This document shows, one piece after another, positions 8,827 through 17,981 of a stretch of 64,000 nt of DNA. The DNA comes from Adhaeribacter radiodurans (GTDB lineage Bacteria > Bacteroidota > Bacteroidia > Cytophagales > Hymenobacteraceae), in assembly GCF_014075995.1 (NCBI RefSeq), contig NZ_CP055153.1, positions 5,270,001 through 5,334,000 on the forward strand, read 5' to 3'. Within the stretch, counting starts at the first letter, position 1. Each line of letters starts with the position of its first letter. The translations under genes were made by a program, and so were the position numbers. The notes under the pieces were generated by a model that saw nothing but the letters and a program-made list of their open reading frames with translations, made no database searches and was not told the DNA's origin.

Positions 8827-9246
8827 TTACTCGCCAAGATATTCTACAAAATTGCGGGGTGTTTCGTATAATTTAAGGCTGTGTAACTGAGCCGAACTGG
8901 AAATTTTAGATATAAGTGGTTTTAGTATATTCCAAAATTCGATAACTAAGTTTTCGGTACTGGCTAGTTTGCCTTCCATAAAAGCTACATCCAGGTTCAG
9001 GTTTTTATGATCTACTTTTTGGATGATATGGTCCCGGATAAGTAAGCTGAGTTTCTTCAGGTCTATTACAAAACCAGTATCCGGATCGGGAGTACCTTTA
9101 ACCGTTACAATCAATTCGTAGTTATGGCCATGCCAATTAGCGTTTGCACACGGTCCGAACACTTCTTTGTTCTTCGCTATCGACCAATTTGGGTTGAACA
9201 GCTTATGCGCTGCATTAAAGTGTTCTAGTCTGCTTATATAAACCAT
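8827..9246 (-). CDS. queD: 6-pyruvoyl-tetrahydropterin synthase / 6-carboxytetrahydropterin synthase (QueD) family protein
   Basis: A 139-residue protein starting MVYISRLEHFNAAHKL. Zinc ligands are His of FNAAHKL and the two His of NWHGHNYEL; the preceding CANAN cysteine fits the catalytic Cys of the family, and DHKNLN is the usual later motif. In most bacteria the enzyme converts 7,8-dihydroneopterin triphosphate to 6-carboxytetrahydropterin for queuosine synthesis. The frame stays open upstream to 9402, but that part overlaps the permease gene. ATG at 9246 overlaps the permease stop as TGATG, so translation is probably coupled. The permease and binding protein upstream show no obvious functional link to it. 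Confidence 0.88.
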   Translation of the reverse strand: MVYISRLEHFNAAHKLFNPNWSIAKNKEVFGPCANANWHGHNYELIVTVKGTPDPDTGFVIDLKKLSLLIRDHIIQKVDHKNLNLDVAFMEGKLASTENLVIEFWNILKPLISKISSSAQLHSLKLYETPRNFVEYLGE

Positions 9247-10253
9247 CAGTTGAAATGATATTGCTTTTTCAACAGCAAATATACGAAAAAAGGCACCCCG
9301 AAAAACGAAGTAATAATACCAATCGGCAAACCAGCGGGCGGGTAAATAAAACGAGATAAAATATCGCAGGCGATCATAAACACACCACCTAACCAGGCAC
9401 ACACCAAAAGGTTATTTTTATACGTAATTCCCATTAATGCTCGCGTAACGTGCGGAATAATTATACCTACAAACCCTACTGAACCTGCTAAAGCTACCGA
9501 GAAACCACAAAGTACGGCGACCGTAATTAAAATAAGCCAGCGGGTACGTACCACGTGTACGCCTAAAGCATGCGCCCGTTCGGACCCTAATAATAAAGTA
9601 TTTAATTCTTTCACCTGAAACCGGAAGAGAAGCAAAGCTAAAATTAAGGCAATAGCCGGATAAGCTAAGAAATCCCAATTTGCCCGCCCAAAATCTCCCA
9701 TCGACCAGAATAAAATTGATTTAATATTACTCTCAGAGCCAAAGAGAAAAGTAAAAAAACTTACTAAAGCTGTGAGAAGCGAGCTAATGGCAATGCCCGC
9801 TAATAATAGTTGAGTGGGTATAATCTGACCTTTCCGGTAACCTAAGGCAATAACTAAAACTGTAACGCCAAAAGCACCTATTAAGGCAAAAAAGGGTGGT
9901 AAATAAATGGTTCCCCAGGTAGTAGCTATTACACCCGAAATACTTAAGGAGGCGCCTAACGATGCCCCGGAAGCAGTACCTAAAATATACGGATCGGCTA
10001 AGGGGTTATTGACCATGGCTTGCATTAAATAACCGCAAAACGACAGGGAACTGCCTACCAATAAGGCTAACAACAAGCGGGGCAGACGCAACTGTACAAT
10101 GGCAAAATGGACAGGATTATCAGGTTCATAAGCCAGAATCGCAGCTTGCACATCGGCGAGTGAGGTTTCAAAGCTGCCAACCAATAGGCCCGTTCCTAAC
10201 ACCAACAGGAGCAGAACAATTAGTACTACATAAATAATTAGGTTCTTCGTCAA
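9246..10253 (-). CDS. FecCD/BtuC-type ABC transporter permease
   Basis: A 335-residue polytopic membrane protein of the iron-siderophore/cobalamin permease family, with about nine or ten hydrophobic helices. Family landmarks are RLPRLLLALLVGSSLSFCG, NPLADPYILGTASGASLGA, and GFVGIIIPHVTR near the C-terminus, the loop that contacts the ATPase. It overlaps the upstream binding-protein gene by 4 nt (ATGA) and the downstream queD-like gene by 1 nt. No ATPase partner is encoded next to it, so the ATP-binding subunit must lie elsewhere. Substrate could be cobalamin, haem or a ferric chelate. Confidence 0.9.
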   Translation of the reverse strand: MTKNLIIYVVLIVLLLLVLGTGLLVGSFETSLADVQAAILAYEPDNPVHFAIVQLRLPRLLLALLVGSSLSFCGYLMQAMVNNPLADPYILGTASGASLGASLSISGVIATTWGTIYLPPFFALIGAFGVTVLVIALGYRKGQIIPTQLLLAGIAISSLLTALVSFFTFLFGSESNIKSILFWSMGDFGRANWDFLAYPAIALILALLLFRFQVKELNTLLLGSERAHALGVHVVRTRWLILITVAVLCGFSVALAGSVGFVGIIIPHVTRALMGITYKNNLLVCAWLGGVFMIACDILSRFIYPPAGLPIGIITSFFGVPFFVYLLLKKQYHFN

Positions 10254-11185
10254 AGTTTCAGGAAAGATTGCAGTTCGCGTACCGACTCCACAACCCGCGG
10301 ACTAGGCCGGGACATTAAGTCGTCGGTGGCAGCAAATATACGGCGGTTTTGATAAGCATTCGTTTGTTTTAATTCCGGGTACTGCTGAAAGAAAGTACTA
10401 TCCATTTTCCCGAAGGTGCCACCAATAATTACATCTGGATTTACTTTTAAAATATACTCGCGGGTTAAAGCCGGATAAGGCTGCGACATTACTTCTGTAA
10501 CGGCGTTCTCTGCGCCAATTACATGAAGTTTATCTGTAAATATAGTATTGCGTCCGTACACATAAATGGGATCGTTCCAGGTTATAGCTAATACCTTGGG
10601 TTTATATGCGGTATTTCCCTTTAGAGCCGCTATCTTTTTTAATTGTTTTTGTAAAGAATCAGCATAATACATGGCGTAAGCATCGCGGTGCATAATGCGG
10701 CCAATATCCACTAAGCGGTCAAAAATATCGTTTAATTTCCCGAATGTTTGAAAATAAACCGGAATACCTAATTCCTGAATGCGGGCGGCTACTTCGGGCG
10801 GAGTAATACCATCTACTGTAAAAATCAAATCCGGCTTTAGCTGTACTAATTTTTCATAATCCATTGGGTAATTATTTACCACTGGTTTACTTTTTACCTG
10901 AGCCGGATAGTTGCAATTCTGCGTACGGGCTATTATTTGGCTTTCGTCGCATACGGCAAACAACATTTCAGTAGCCGAGGGAGCCAGCGCCATTACCCGT
11001 TTAGGATAATGCGGAATTTTTAATTTTCTTCCTAAATCGTCGGTTATGGTAATATATTCTTTAACAGATAAATCTGTTTTCACTTTCTTGGATTTAGACT
11101 GACAGCCTGCTTCGGCAAAAAGTAAAAGCAACATGCCACACCATAGCCCTAATAAAAAACTTTTAATTTTTAATTTTTGCTGCAT
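10250..11185 (-). CDS. BtuF-like periplasmic metal-chelate-binding lipoprotein
   Basis: A 311-residue ABC-transporter substrate-binding protein with a lipoprotein signal (hydrophobic LLGLWCGMLLLLFAEAG then Cys28). The helical-backbone metal receptor fold is indicated by ITDDLGRKLKIPHYPKRVMALAPSATEMLFAV and KPDLIFTVDGITPPEVAARIQELGIPVYF. It should capture cobalamin or an iron chelate after outer-membrane passage and hand it to the downstream permease, with which it shares a 4-nt overlap. No cobalamin riboswitch is visible in the 145-nt upstream region it shares with the divergent hldD. Substrate is not determined. Confidence 0.85.
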   Translation of the reverse strand: MQQKLKIKSFLLGLWCGMLLLLFAEAGCQSKSKKVKTDLSVKEYITITDDLGRKLKIPHYPKRVMALAPSATEMLFAVCDESQIIARTQNCNYPAQVKSKPVVNNYPMDYEKLVQLKPDLIFTVDGITPPEVAARIQELGIPVYFQTFGKLNDIFDRLVDIGRIMHRDAYAMYYADSLQKQLKKIAALKGNTAYKPKVLAITWNDPIYVYGRNTIFTDKLHVIGAENAVTEVMSQPYPALTREYILKVNPDVIIGGTFGKMDSTFFQQYPELKQTNAYQNRRIFAATDDLMSRPSPRVVESVRELQSFLKL

Positions 11186-11330
11186 TCTATTCTAATGTAC
11201 TCTGTATAAGTAAAGGCACTTTCTTTAAAACAACAAATCAGTAAGCCTATTTGAGTTAACCGTGCCGGGTATTGATTTTTTCGTAAATTTAGCGCTTAAG
11301 TTTAGAACAGGTTGTAAATAAAATTTAAAT

Positions 11331-12296
11331 ATGATAGTAGTAACCGGGGCTGCGGGTTTTATTGGTTCTTGTCTGGTAAGTCGGCTAAACGCTGATAATT
11401 TTAATGATATTATTGTAGTCGATAATTTTTCGGTAGCAAAAAAGGAAAACAACCTGCAAGGAAAAAAAATTAAACGCTACGTAGATCGTAACGATTTTTT
11501 TGATTGGCTAGCGGATAACTACGAAGAAGTAGAATTTATTTTTCACATGGGTGCCCGCACCGATACTACTGAAATTAGTAAGGATATTTTTGATTTACTT
11601 AATCTTAATTATTCTAAAAAAGTTTGGGAAGCTTGCTGCGAGTATCAAATTCCACTGGTTTACGCTTCTTCGGCCGCTACTTACGGGGCCGGCAAATTAG
11701 GTTACGACGACGATGAAGCTATTTTACCGCTGCTAAACCCTTTGAACCCGTATGGCGATTCTAAGCATGAATTTGATAAGTGGGTATTACAGCAAACAGC
11801 TAAACCATTTTTTTGGGCAGGGTTAAAGTTTTTTAATGTGTATGGTCCCAACGAATACCACAAGGGCCGTATGGCATCGGTTATTTTCCATGCTTTTAAC
11901 CAAATTAATGATAATGGCCGATTAAAACTTTTTAAATCGCACCACCCGGATTATAAAGATGGGGAGCAAATGCGAGACTTTGTGTACGTAAAAGATGTAG
12001 TAGAAGTGTGTTATTTTTTAATGCATTTACGGCAGCACTCCGGTATTTACAATTTGGGAAGTGGCCAGGCCCGTACGTTTCTGGATTTAGCCTTTAATAC
12101 TTTTACGGCCATGAACAGAGACATAAATATTGATTTTGTGGATACGCCTTTAGTAATCCGCGATAATTACCAATACTTTACTGAGGCCAACATGCAAAAA
12201 CTAAAAAATATTGGTTTTATCCGGCCTTTCTACACTTTAGAAGACGGGATAACGGATTACGTACAACAATACTTAATTCCTAATAAGTATCTGTAA
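11331..12296 (+). CDS. hldD: ADP-L-glycero-D-manno-heptose 6-epimerase
   Basis: A 321-residue extended short-chain dehydrogenase. It has the Rossmann motif GAAGFIGS (6-13), NAD-binding VVDNFS, FHMGARTDTTE (specific to HldD), and catalytic Tyr141 and Lys145 in NPYGDSKHEF. FNVYGPNEYHKGRMASV and YNLGSGQART are further family segments. It epimerises ADP-D-glycero-heptose to the L-glycero form used in LPS inner core. It is divergent from the btuF-like gene and closed by a strong terminator. Confidence 0.93.
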   Translation: MIVVTGAAGFIGSCLVSRLNADNFNDIIVVDNFSVAKKENNLQGKKIKRYVDRNDFFDWLADNYEEVEFIFHMGARTDTTEISKDIFDLLNLNYSKKVWEACCEYQIPLVYASSAATYGAGKLGYDDDEAILPLLNPLNPYGDSKHEFDKWVLQQTAKPFFWAGLKFFNVYGPNEYHKGRMASVIFHAFNQINDNGRLKLFKSHHPDYKDGEQMRDFVYVKDVVEVCYFLMHLRQHSGIYNLGSGQARTFLDLAFNTFTAMNRDINIDFVDTPLVIRDNYQYFTEANMQKLKNIGFIRPFYTLEDGITDYVQQYLIPNKYL

Positions 12297-12300
12297 AAAA

Positions 12301-12332
12301 CAAAACCCCTCCTGAGTTCAGGAGGGGTTTTG
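12301..12332. terminator. Bidirectional terminator between hldD and the efflux operon
   Basis: A 15-bp perfect stem (CAAAACCCCTCCTGA and its complement) with a two-base apex is flanked by A-rich and T-rich tracts. It lies between convergent genes. Confidence 0.85.
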
Positions 12333-12385
12333 TTTTATTAGCTTATCTAATTCAGCAAATACTTAAATTTCCCAGTTTTTAATAA

Positions 12386-13933
12386 TTAATGTGCATCCAC
12401 TGGTAGCTTAACGTTCTTTTTAAATTTTTGCAGGTATAGCAACGGAATAGAGCACAACATAATCATACCGGAAATCCAATAAGCATCGGTATACGATAAG
12501 AGCATAGTCTGTTTTATCACGGTACCTTCAATAGCCCGGTACGCTGCGGTTTTAGCATCGAGCAACGAATACCCCTTTGCCACAAAAGTTTGCATTAAGC
12601 CTTGGAACCGTTGCAGGAAAGCCGGATTAAACTCATTAATATTTACCAGCAAGTCGTTGCGGTGAATACCAGAGCGCACATGAATTAAAGTAGTAAGTAA
12701 AGCAATACCAAATGATCCGCCTAACTGCCGCATCATGTTATTTAACCCGGTTCCTTGCCCTAATTCCTTACCTTTTAAATCCTGAATAGCTAAAGTAGTA
12801 AGTGGAACGAACAATAAAGCCATACCTACGCCCCGGATAGCTAAAGGCCAGAAGAAATCGTGGGTACCGCTCACTAAAGTAGATTTAATCAGCATCTGGG
12901 AAAAAACAAAAAACAAGAACATCCCCACGGTAGCCATAAATTGAGCCGGTACGCCCCGCTGCAGCATTTTACCCACAAAAGGCATCATTACAATGGTAAA
13001 CAAACCACCGGGCAATAGTAATTCGCCGGTTTGCTGCGCCGTGAAACCCAATAAAGTCTGGCAGAAAACGGGGAATACAAACATAGATCCGTAAAGCCCC
13101 AAACCCAGCACAAAAGAAGTAAACATACCTACGCTAAAGCTTCTGTGCCGCATAATTTTAAAGTTCACAATAGGGTGCTTGGTACTTTTTTCGCGCCAAA
13201 TAAATAAAATGGTGCCAATTACCGAAGTTGCCGATAATACAATAATGTAAGGAGCGGCAAACCAATCTTCTGATTCTCCTTTTTCCAATACGGTTTGTAA
13301 ACTACCTACCGCTAAGGCCAGTAAAGCAATGCCCCACCAATCAATGGGTTGGCCTTTACCATCTCGTGGAGTTTCGCGCACAAAAGTGTAGGTGGCAAAA
13401 GCGGCAATAGCACCTACGGGTATGTTCACGTAAAAAATCCAGGGCCAGGCAAAATTATCAGTAATGTAGCCGCCAATGGTAGGCCCAATAGTAGGACCAA
13501 CTACCGCTCCTAAACCAAATAAAGCCGTAGCGGTACCTACCTGTTCAGGTGGCCAGGTTTCCAGTAAAATAGCTTGTGCCGTAGAAATTAAACCACCACC
13601 TGCTAAACCTTGCAGAATACGAAAAGCAATGAGTTCTTCCAGAGTAGTAGCATTACCGCACAAGAAAGAGGCAATGGTAAATAATACAATTGAGCCTAAA
13701 AAGTAATTCTTGCGGCCAAAATAACTTCCCAGCCAACCCGACATGGGTAATATAATTACGTTAGCCACGCCATAACCCGTTGTTATCCAAGCTATATCTT
13801 CGAGGGTGGCCCCTAAATTTCCTTGCATCTGCGGAATAGATACGTTTACAATGGTGGTATCAATCAGCTCGAGCAAAGAAGCGGTAATTACCGTGATGGT
13901 AATTACCCACTTTTTCAATCCGGTTTCAGCCAT
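12386..13933 (-). CDS. DHA2 family MFS drug exporter (EmrB/QacA type)
   Basis: A 515-residue transporter with about 14 hydrophobic helices. Typical motifs are LLELIDTTIVNVSIPQMQGNLGAT in helix 1, GWLGSYFGRKNYFLGS (motif A), RILQGLAGGGLISTAQA, and GPTIGPTIGGYITDNFAWPWIFYVNIPVG (motif C, antiporter). It exports hydrophobic toxicants using the proton gradient. The adaptor gene ends 2 nt upstream of its start and a TolC-like gene precedes that, so the three should form a tripartite pump across both membranes. The operon is headed by a TetR repressor. Confidence 0.93.
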   Translation of the reverse strand: MAETGLKKWVITITVITASLLELIDTTIVNVSIPQMQGNLGATLEDIAWITTGYGVANVIILPMSGWLGSYFGRKNYFLGSIVLFTIASFLCGNATTLEELIAFRILQGLAGGGLISTAQAILLETWPPEQVGTATALFGLGAVVGPTIGPTIGGYITDNFAWPWIFYVNIPVGAIAAFATYTFVRETPRDGKGQPIDWWGIALLALAVGSLQTVLEKGESEDWFAAPYIIVLSATSVIGTILFIWREKSTKHPIVNFKIMRHRSFSVGMFTSFVLGLGLYGSMFVFPVFCQTLLGFTAQQTGELLLPGGLFTIVMMPFVGKMLQRGVPAQFMATVGMFLFFVFSQMLIKSTLVSGTHDFFWPLAIRGVGMALLFVPLTTLAIQDLKGKELGQGTGLNNMMRQLGGSFGIALLTTLIHVRSGIHRNDLLVNINEFNPAFLQRFQGLMQTFVAKGYSLLDAKTAAYRAIEGTVIKQTMLLSYTDAYWISGMIMLCSIPLLYLQKFKKNVKLPVDAH

Positions 13934-13935
13934 AA

Positions 13936-15003
13936 TTATTCCTGCGTGATTACCGAAACCCGTACGCTCATTCCGGGCCGTAATTGATCCATTATCTCTT
14001 TCCGGGTATTAATTTTAATTTTAACCGGTACCCGCTGCACTACTTTCACAAAGTTACCGGTCGCATTATCGGGAGGTAATAAAGAAAACTTAGCGCCCGT
14101 AGCCGGCGAAAAATTATAAATTTCGCCCATTACTTTTTCTTCCGGAAAAGCATCTACTTCAATATTTACTTTTTGGCCGGAGCGTAATTTTTCTAATTGC
14201 GTTTCTTTAAAGTTGGCGGTAACGTACAAGCTGTTTTCGTTTACTATGGAAAATAAGCTTTGTCCGGCCTGTATCAACTGGCCTTTCTGCACATTCTTTT
14301 TAGAAGCAATCCCAGAGGCAGGAGCCTTAACCTGGGCGTAAGAAAGTTGCAGATTAGCAAAATCAATATCGGCCTGGCGCTGGTCTATGCCGGTGGTGGT
14401 AGCAGCCAGCTGTGAACGGGTAGTACCTACCTGCTGGTTAGCTGCCCGGTATTGTCCTTTAGCTGCTTCCAGGTTAGCTGCTGCTGCATCGCGTTCGGCT
14501 TTTGCCTGATCAAATTGTTGCTGGGTAATAGAACCATCCTGAATTAAGTTAGCGTAGCGGTTATAATCCTGAGTGGCTTTCCAGAGCCGGGCTTCGGCGG
14601 CTTCTATGTTGGCTTTGGCACTAGTTAGGTTAGCGGCGGTAGCGGTAATTTGAGCCTGCGATACATTAATATTAGCACTGGTACCGCGGCGGGCGGCTTC
14701 GGCTTGCTCTAACCGAATGCGTAAGTCCCGGTCATCTAGCTTTACTACTATCTGGCCTTGCTTTACCGGTTGGTTTTCTTCAAAGTTGATTTCTTCCACG
14801 TACCCTCCTACCCGGGCCACTACCGGACTAATATCGCCGTCAATCTGCGCATCGTCGGTATCTACGTGTTTGCCATAATAAATATATTCCCGAATACCGA
14901 ATATAGCTCCTCCCAGTAATACAAGCCCTAGAATGATAGGAATTACCTTATTTGACTTTTTCTTTTTCTTTTTTTCGATTATTATTTCTGTTGCTGTCTC
15001 CAT
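13936..15003 (-). CDS. HlyD/EmrA-family membrane fusion protein
   Basis: A 355-residue periplasmic adaptor. A Lys-rich cytoplasmic start (IIIEKKKKKKSNK) precedes one transmembrane helix, then YYGKHVDTDDAQIDGDISPVVARVGGYV, the EmrA signature. A long alpha-helical hairpin rich in Ala, Gln and Asn (about 95-210) and a beta-barrel segment with YVTANFKETQLEKLRSGQ follow. It bridges the MFS pump and the outer-membrane channel. Gene spacing (2 nt to the pump, 12 nt from tolC) indicates one transcript. Confidence 0.93.
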   Translation of the reverse strand: METATEIIIEKKKKKKSNKVIPIILGLVLLGGAIFGIREYIYYGKHVDTDDAQIDGDISPVVARVGGYVEEINFEENQPVKQGQIVVKLDDRDLRIRLEQAEAARRGTSANINVSQAQITATAANLTSAKANIEAAEARLWKATQDYNRYANLIQDGSITQQQFDQAKAERDAAAANLEAAKGQYRAANQQVGTTRSQLAATTTGIDQRQADIDFANLQLSYAQVKAPASGIASKKNVQKGQLIQAGQSLFSIVNENSLYVTANFKETQLEKLRSGQKVNIEVDAFPEEKVMGEIYNFSPATGAKFSLLPPDNATGNFVKVVQRVPVKIKINTRKEIMDQLRPGMSVRVSVITQE

Positions 15004-15015
15004 GACACTAAAAAA

Positions 15016-16389
15016 TTATTTTTGCGAGATTTTTCCGGTTGATTTTAATAAAGTATAGTAAGCAATTTGAGCATCGGCGCGGGCAAGTTCCAGGTTTATC
15101 TGGGCCTGAAACAGTTCCGATTGAGCATCTACCCGCTCGGTGGCAGTTGCTACTTTGTTTTGGTACTGCGAGGCAGTGGTACGATCATTTTCCTGAGCCT
15201 GCACAATGGAGGTTTCCAGAATTTTGATCCGTTCCAGCGCTTTTACATAATTTTGGTAACTCTGATTTACTTCGGTTTTTATTTGATCCGTTACTATGTC
15301 GCGGTTAATGTCTACTTGCGTTTTCTGGATGCGGGCTTCGTTAATTTTATTTTTGTTTTGCCATATCCGGTCAAAATTCCAGGCTACGGTAGCAGCGGCT
15401 GTAACCGGAGCTATAAATCCATTAGTATGGGGTACAAATGGGCCTTTCAGGTTAACGTAGTAAGCATCCGTTCCCACCAAAACGGTTGGCATGGCATCGG
15501 CTTTAATGGATTTTATGTTTAAATCGGCTACCTGGCTGTTTAAACCAAGTGATTTTAATTCCTGGCGATTCGCAATAGACGCATCCATAAAAGTGGTTAA
15601 GGCAGGGATTTCGGTGGCCGGATTATGTAATTCTTCGGTTTGTAAATCAGTATTATCGGGCAATCCTAATAATATACCTAGATTATAGACCACAATTTTC
15701 CGGTTTGTTTCCAGATCCACGCCGGATAGCTCCACATTGCTGCGTTGCAATTGAAAGCGTAATACATCATTTCTGGTTACAATACCTTGCTCGAAGAACC
15801 GCTGCGCCTGTTTTATTTGCCGATCAATAGCTTGCAGGTTTTGATCTACCACTTTTTTACTTTGTTGCAGCTTATACAAGTTGTAATAAGCACTGGTAAT
15901 GCTGTAAATTATTTCTTCCTGGTCTTTATCGGCATCTAACCGGGCTATTTCGGTGAGTAATTGGGTACTTTCGCGGGCATAACGTAGTTTATTCCCGGCA
16001 AACAAAACCTCTTGCAAACCGGCAATGCCAATAGCTGCATCCGCGTGTTTAGGTAAAATAATTGGTTGTTGTTCGGGGGTTAGTTGTACTTTATTTGCGA
16101 GTATTTCGGCGTGGTTGTATGTATAACTCACACTACCGGTAGGCAAACGGCTATCCAACGCTTGATGGTACCGCACTATTGCCTGATCAATTTTCGATTG
16201 GGCTAATTTTAAATTTTTACTATTGCGTATTCCTAAATCTACCGCTTCGCTTAATGAAAGTACTTTTACATTTTGTGCCGAAGCGGCTATAGTTTGTACA
16301 CTTAACAAAATTACTAAAACCAATTTGTAAAGTCGGTTCGTGCAACTCCATTCTACTTTACGGAAAGTATCCCGAAATCTTAGTTTCAT
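15016..16389 (-). CDS. TolC-family outer-membrane efflux channel
   Basis: A 457-residue protein with a signal peptide (hydrophobic LVLVILLSVQTIAA, cleavage likely after ASAQ) and two outer-membrane efflux protein repeats rich in Gln, Asn and Ala helices. It starts SLSEAVDLGIRNSKNLKLAQSKID, the usual TolC opening. The gene overlaps tetR by 4 nt and is followed by the adaptor 12 nt later, so it is the exit duct of this pump. Confidence 0.92.
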   Translation of the reverse strand: MKLRFRDTFRKVEWSCTNRLYKLVLVILLSVQTIAASAQNVKVLSLSEAVDLGIRNSKNLKLAQSKIDQAIVRYHQALDSRLPTGSVSYTYNHAEILANKVQLTPEQQPIILPKHADAAIGIAGLQEVLFAGNKLRYARESTQLLTEIARLDADKDQEEIIYSITSAYYNLYKLQQSKKVVDQNLQAIDRQIKQAQRFFEQGIVTRNDVLRFQLQRSNVELSGVDLETNRKIVVYNLGILLGLPDNTDLQTEELHNPATEIPALTTFMDASIANRQELKSLGLNSQVADLNIKSIKADAMPTVLVGTDAYYVNLKGPFVPHTNGFIAPVTAAATVAWNFDRIWQNKNKINEARIQKTQVDINRDIVTDQIKTEVNQSYQNYVKALERIKILETSIVQAQENDRTTASQYQNKVATATERVDAQSELFQAQINLELARADAQIAYYTLLKSTGKISQK

Positions 16390-17003
16390 TTTTTTAATAA
16401 ATAAGCTTGTAAATAATCCTGTATAAAATGCTTGATGCGAGGTCTTAATTGTGTTTCCAATACGTTGGGTTCATTCAAATCCATTTCCAGCAACCGCGAC
16501 GAAATATGAGTAGAATTAGAAATATAATATTTGGTACCCAGGATACTGGCAATGGTCATCTCCACATCCACGGAACGAAAAGAACCGTTATCTATACCTT
16601 CCTGAATAATAGCTTTAATAGCATTAATGTTATTTAAAACTTGGTTAGTAATAGTTTCTGTAATTTCCGGACGTTGGTTTAAAGAAAGCTCCCGGTGAAT
16701 TAATCGGTGAAAAGAATTATTTACTAACACCCGATCCAAGTATATATCTAAAGCTTTAGTTAGTTTTTCCCAAGTAGGAATTGGTTGCTCTTTAATGGCC
16801 ACTAAGGCTTGCCGCATTGAATTTATCCGGCGTTCTAAAACCGCTTTTAGTAACCCGTCTTTAGAGCCAAAGTAATAATTTAGCATAGCTATATTTACTC
16901 CAGCTTCCGTTGCTAAGTATCTGGTAGAAGCTCCTTCATATCCTACTTCACCGAAAATCCTTTCTGCTACTTCTATAATATGGTCTCTCTTATCCAGCTT
17001 CAT
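16386..17003 (-). CDS. TetR/AcrR-family transcriptional repressor of the efflux operon
   Basis: A 205-residue regulator with an N-terminal TetR helix-turn-helix: RDHIIEVAERIFGEVGYEGAS then TRYLATEAGVNIAMLNYYFGSK. The C-terminal helical domain would sense a small molecule. The start is taken as ATG at 17003 (MKLDKRD). A longer start at 17033 would touch the 24-bp palindrome upstream and adds only MQVIYYSQKI, so the shorter form is favoured. It heads the tetR-tolC-adaptor-MFS operon and probably represses it by binding the palindrome. Confidence 0.9.
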   Translation of the reverse strand: MKLDKRDHIIEVAERIFGEVGYEGASTRYLATEAGVNIAMLNYYFGSKDGLLKAVLERRINSMRQALVAIKEQPIPTWEKLTKALDIYLDRVLVNNSFHRLIHRELSLNQRPEITETITNQVLNNINAIKAIIQEGIDNGSFRSVDVEMTIASILGTKYYISNSTHISSRLLEMDLNEPNVLETQLRPRIKHFIQDYLQAYLLKK

Positions 17004-17033
17004 AATTTTTTGTGAATAATAAATTACCTGCAA

Positions 17034-17057
17034 AATTAATCAATCGATTGATTAATT
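17034..17057. promoter_or_regulatory. 24-bp perfect palindrome, likely TetR operator
   Basis: The half-site AATTAATCAATC is followed immediately by its exact reverse complement. The centre lies 42 nt upstream of the preferred tetR start. Length, symmetry and location fit a dimer-binding autoregulatory operator; binding is inferred. Confidence 0.75.
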
Positions 17058-17318
17058 ACAAATGTAATTTTAAGATATTTCTAAACTCTGAAGCTATGGA
17101 TTAAAATTTTTAATGCTGAAAAACGGAATAATTAAAAAAAGGATACACAATTTACCTAAACTCTTTTAAATTATTAGTAAGCAGATTAGGACTATAAGTA
17201 TAAATACGGAAGTAACTTACGGAACAACTTTGCGTTCATTTAAAGAAGAAGTAGTTTTACTTTAATAATCATTAATTCTAAACTCTTAACCACCCAAAGG
17301 TGCGTAAACTACACAAAG

Positions 17319-17939
17319 ATGAATTTCAATAGTAACAAAGAAAAAATCAGTTATATTATTGGTCGGGATATGGCCGCCAACTTTCAGAAACAAGGCCTAG
17401 AAGTAGATCCGGAAATATTCTTGCAAGGCTTTAAAGAAGCCACTGCGGGTCAGAAATCGCAGCTTAGCCAGGAAGATGTACAAGCAGCCATGATGGAACT
17501 TCAGCAGCTAATGGCCAGCCGGCAAAATACCGCAACTGGCCGGCAAGGAGAAATAAATCAGCAGGAAGGCGAAGCTTTCCTGGCCGAAAACAAAAACCGT
17601 CCGGAGGTAGTTAGTTTGCCAAGTGGCCTGCAATACCAGGTATTAAACCAAGGTTCCGGTAAATCACCTTCCAAGAACGATTCGGTTACTACGCATTACC
17701 ACGGTACCTTGCTGGACGGAACTGTATTTGATTCATCGTACGAACGCGGTGAACCAGCCACCTTCCCAGTAAACGGAGTTATTGCGGGCTGGACCGAAGC
17801 TTTACAAAAAATGAAAGAAGGCGATAAGTGGCGGTTGTTTATTCCATCCAATTTAGCTTACGGAACCCGTGGTGCCGGCGGCGATATCGGACCTAATGCT
17901 ACTCTTATTTTTGACGTAGAATTATTATCGGTTAACTAA
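17319..17939 (+). CDS. FKBP-type peptidyl-prolyl cis-trans isomerase (FklB/Mip-like)
   Basis: A 206-residue protein, the same length as E. coli FklB. The N-terminal helical dimerisation domain starts KEKISYIIGRDMAANFQKQGLEVD, and a C-terminal FKBP domain (about 100-206) has VTTHYHGTLLDGTVFDSSYERGEPATFPVNGVI, GWTEAL and IPSNLAYGTRGAGGDIGPNATLIFDVELL. No signal peptide is visible, so it is probably cytoplasmic. It accelerates prolyl isomerisation during folding. A near-consensus -7 box, CAACTTTG (17225-17232), lies about 87 nt upstream. Confidence 0.92.
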   Translation: MNFNSNKEKISYIIGRDMAANFQKQGLEVDPEIFLQGFKEATAGQKSQLSQEDVQAAMMELQQLMASRQNTATGRQGEINQQEGEAFLAENKNRPEVVSLPSGLQYQVLNQGSGKSPSKNDSVTTHYHGTLLDGTVFDSSYERGEPATFPVNGVIAGWTEALQKMKEGDKWRLFIPSNLAYGTRGAGGDIGPNATLIFDVELLSVN

Positions 17940-17981
17940 ATCAGAGACTACTTATTAGTATAGTAAGTAACACACCTTTTA

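Noticed and set aside
11186-11330. Cobalamin riboswitch upstream of the btuF-like gene
   Set aside because: Only 145 nt lie between the divergent genes and no B12-box-like AGCCACTG string or matching structure was seen.
15039-15522. Plus-strand ORFs opposite the tolC gene
   Set aside because: Antisense shadows of a well-supported TolC-family gene.
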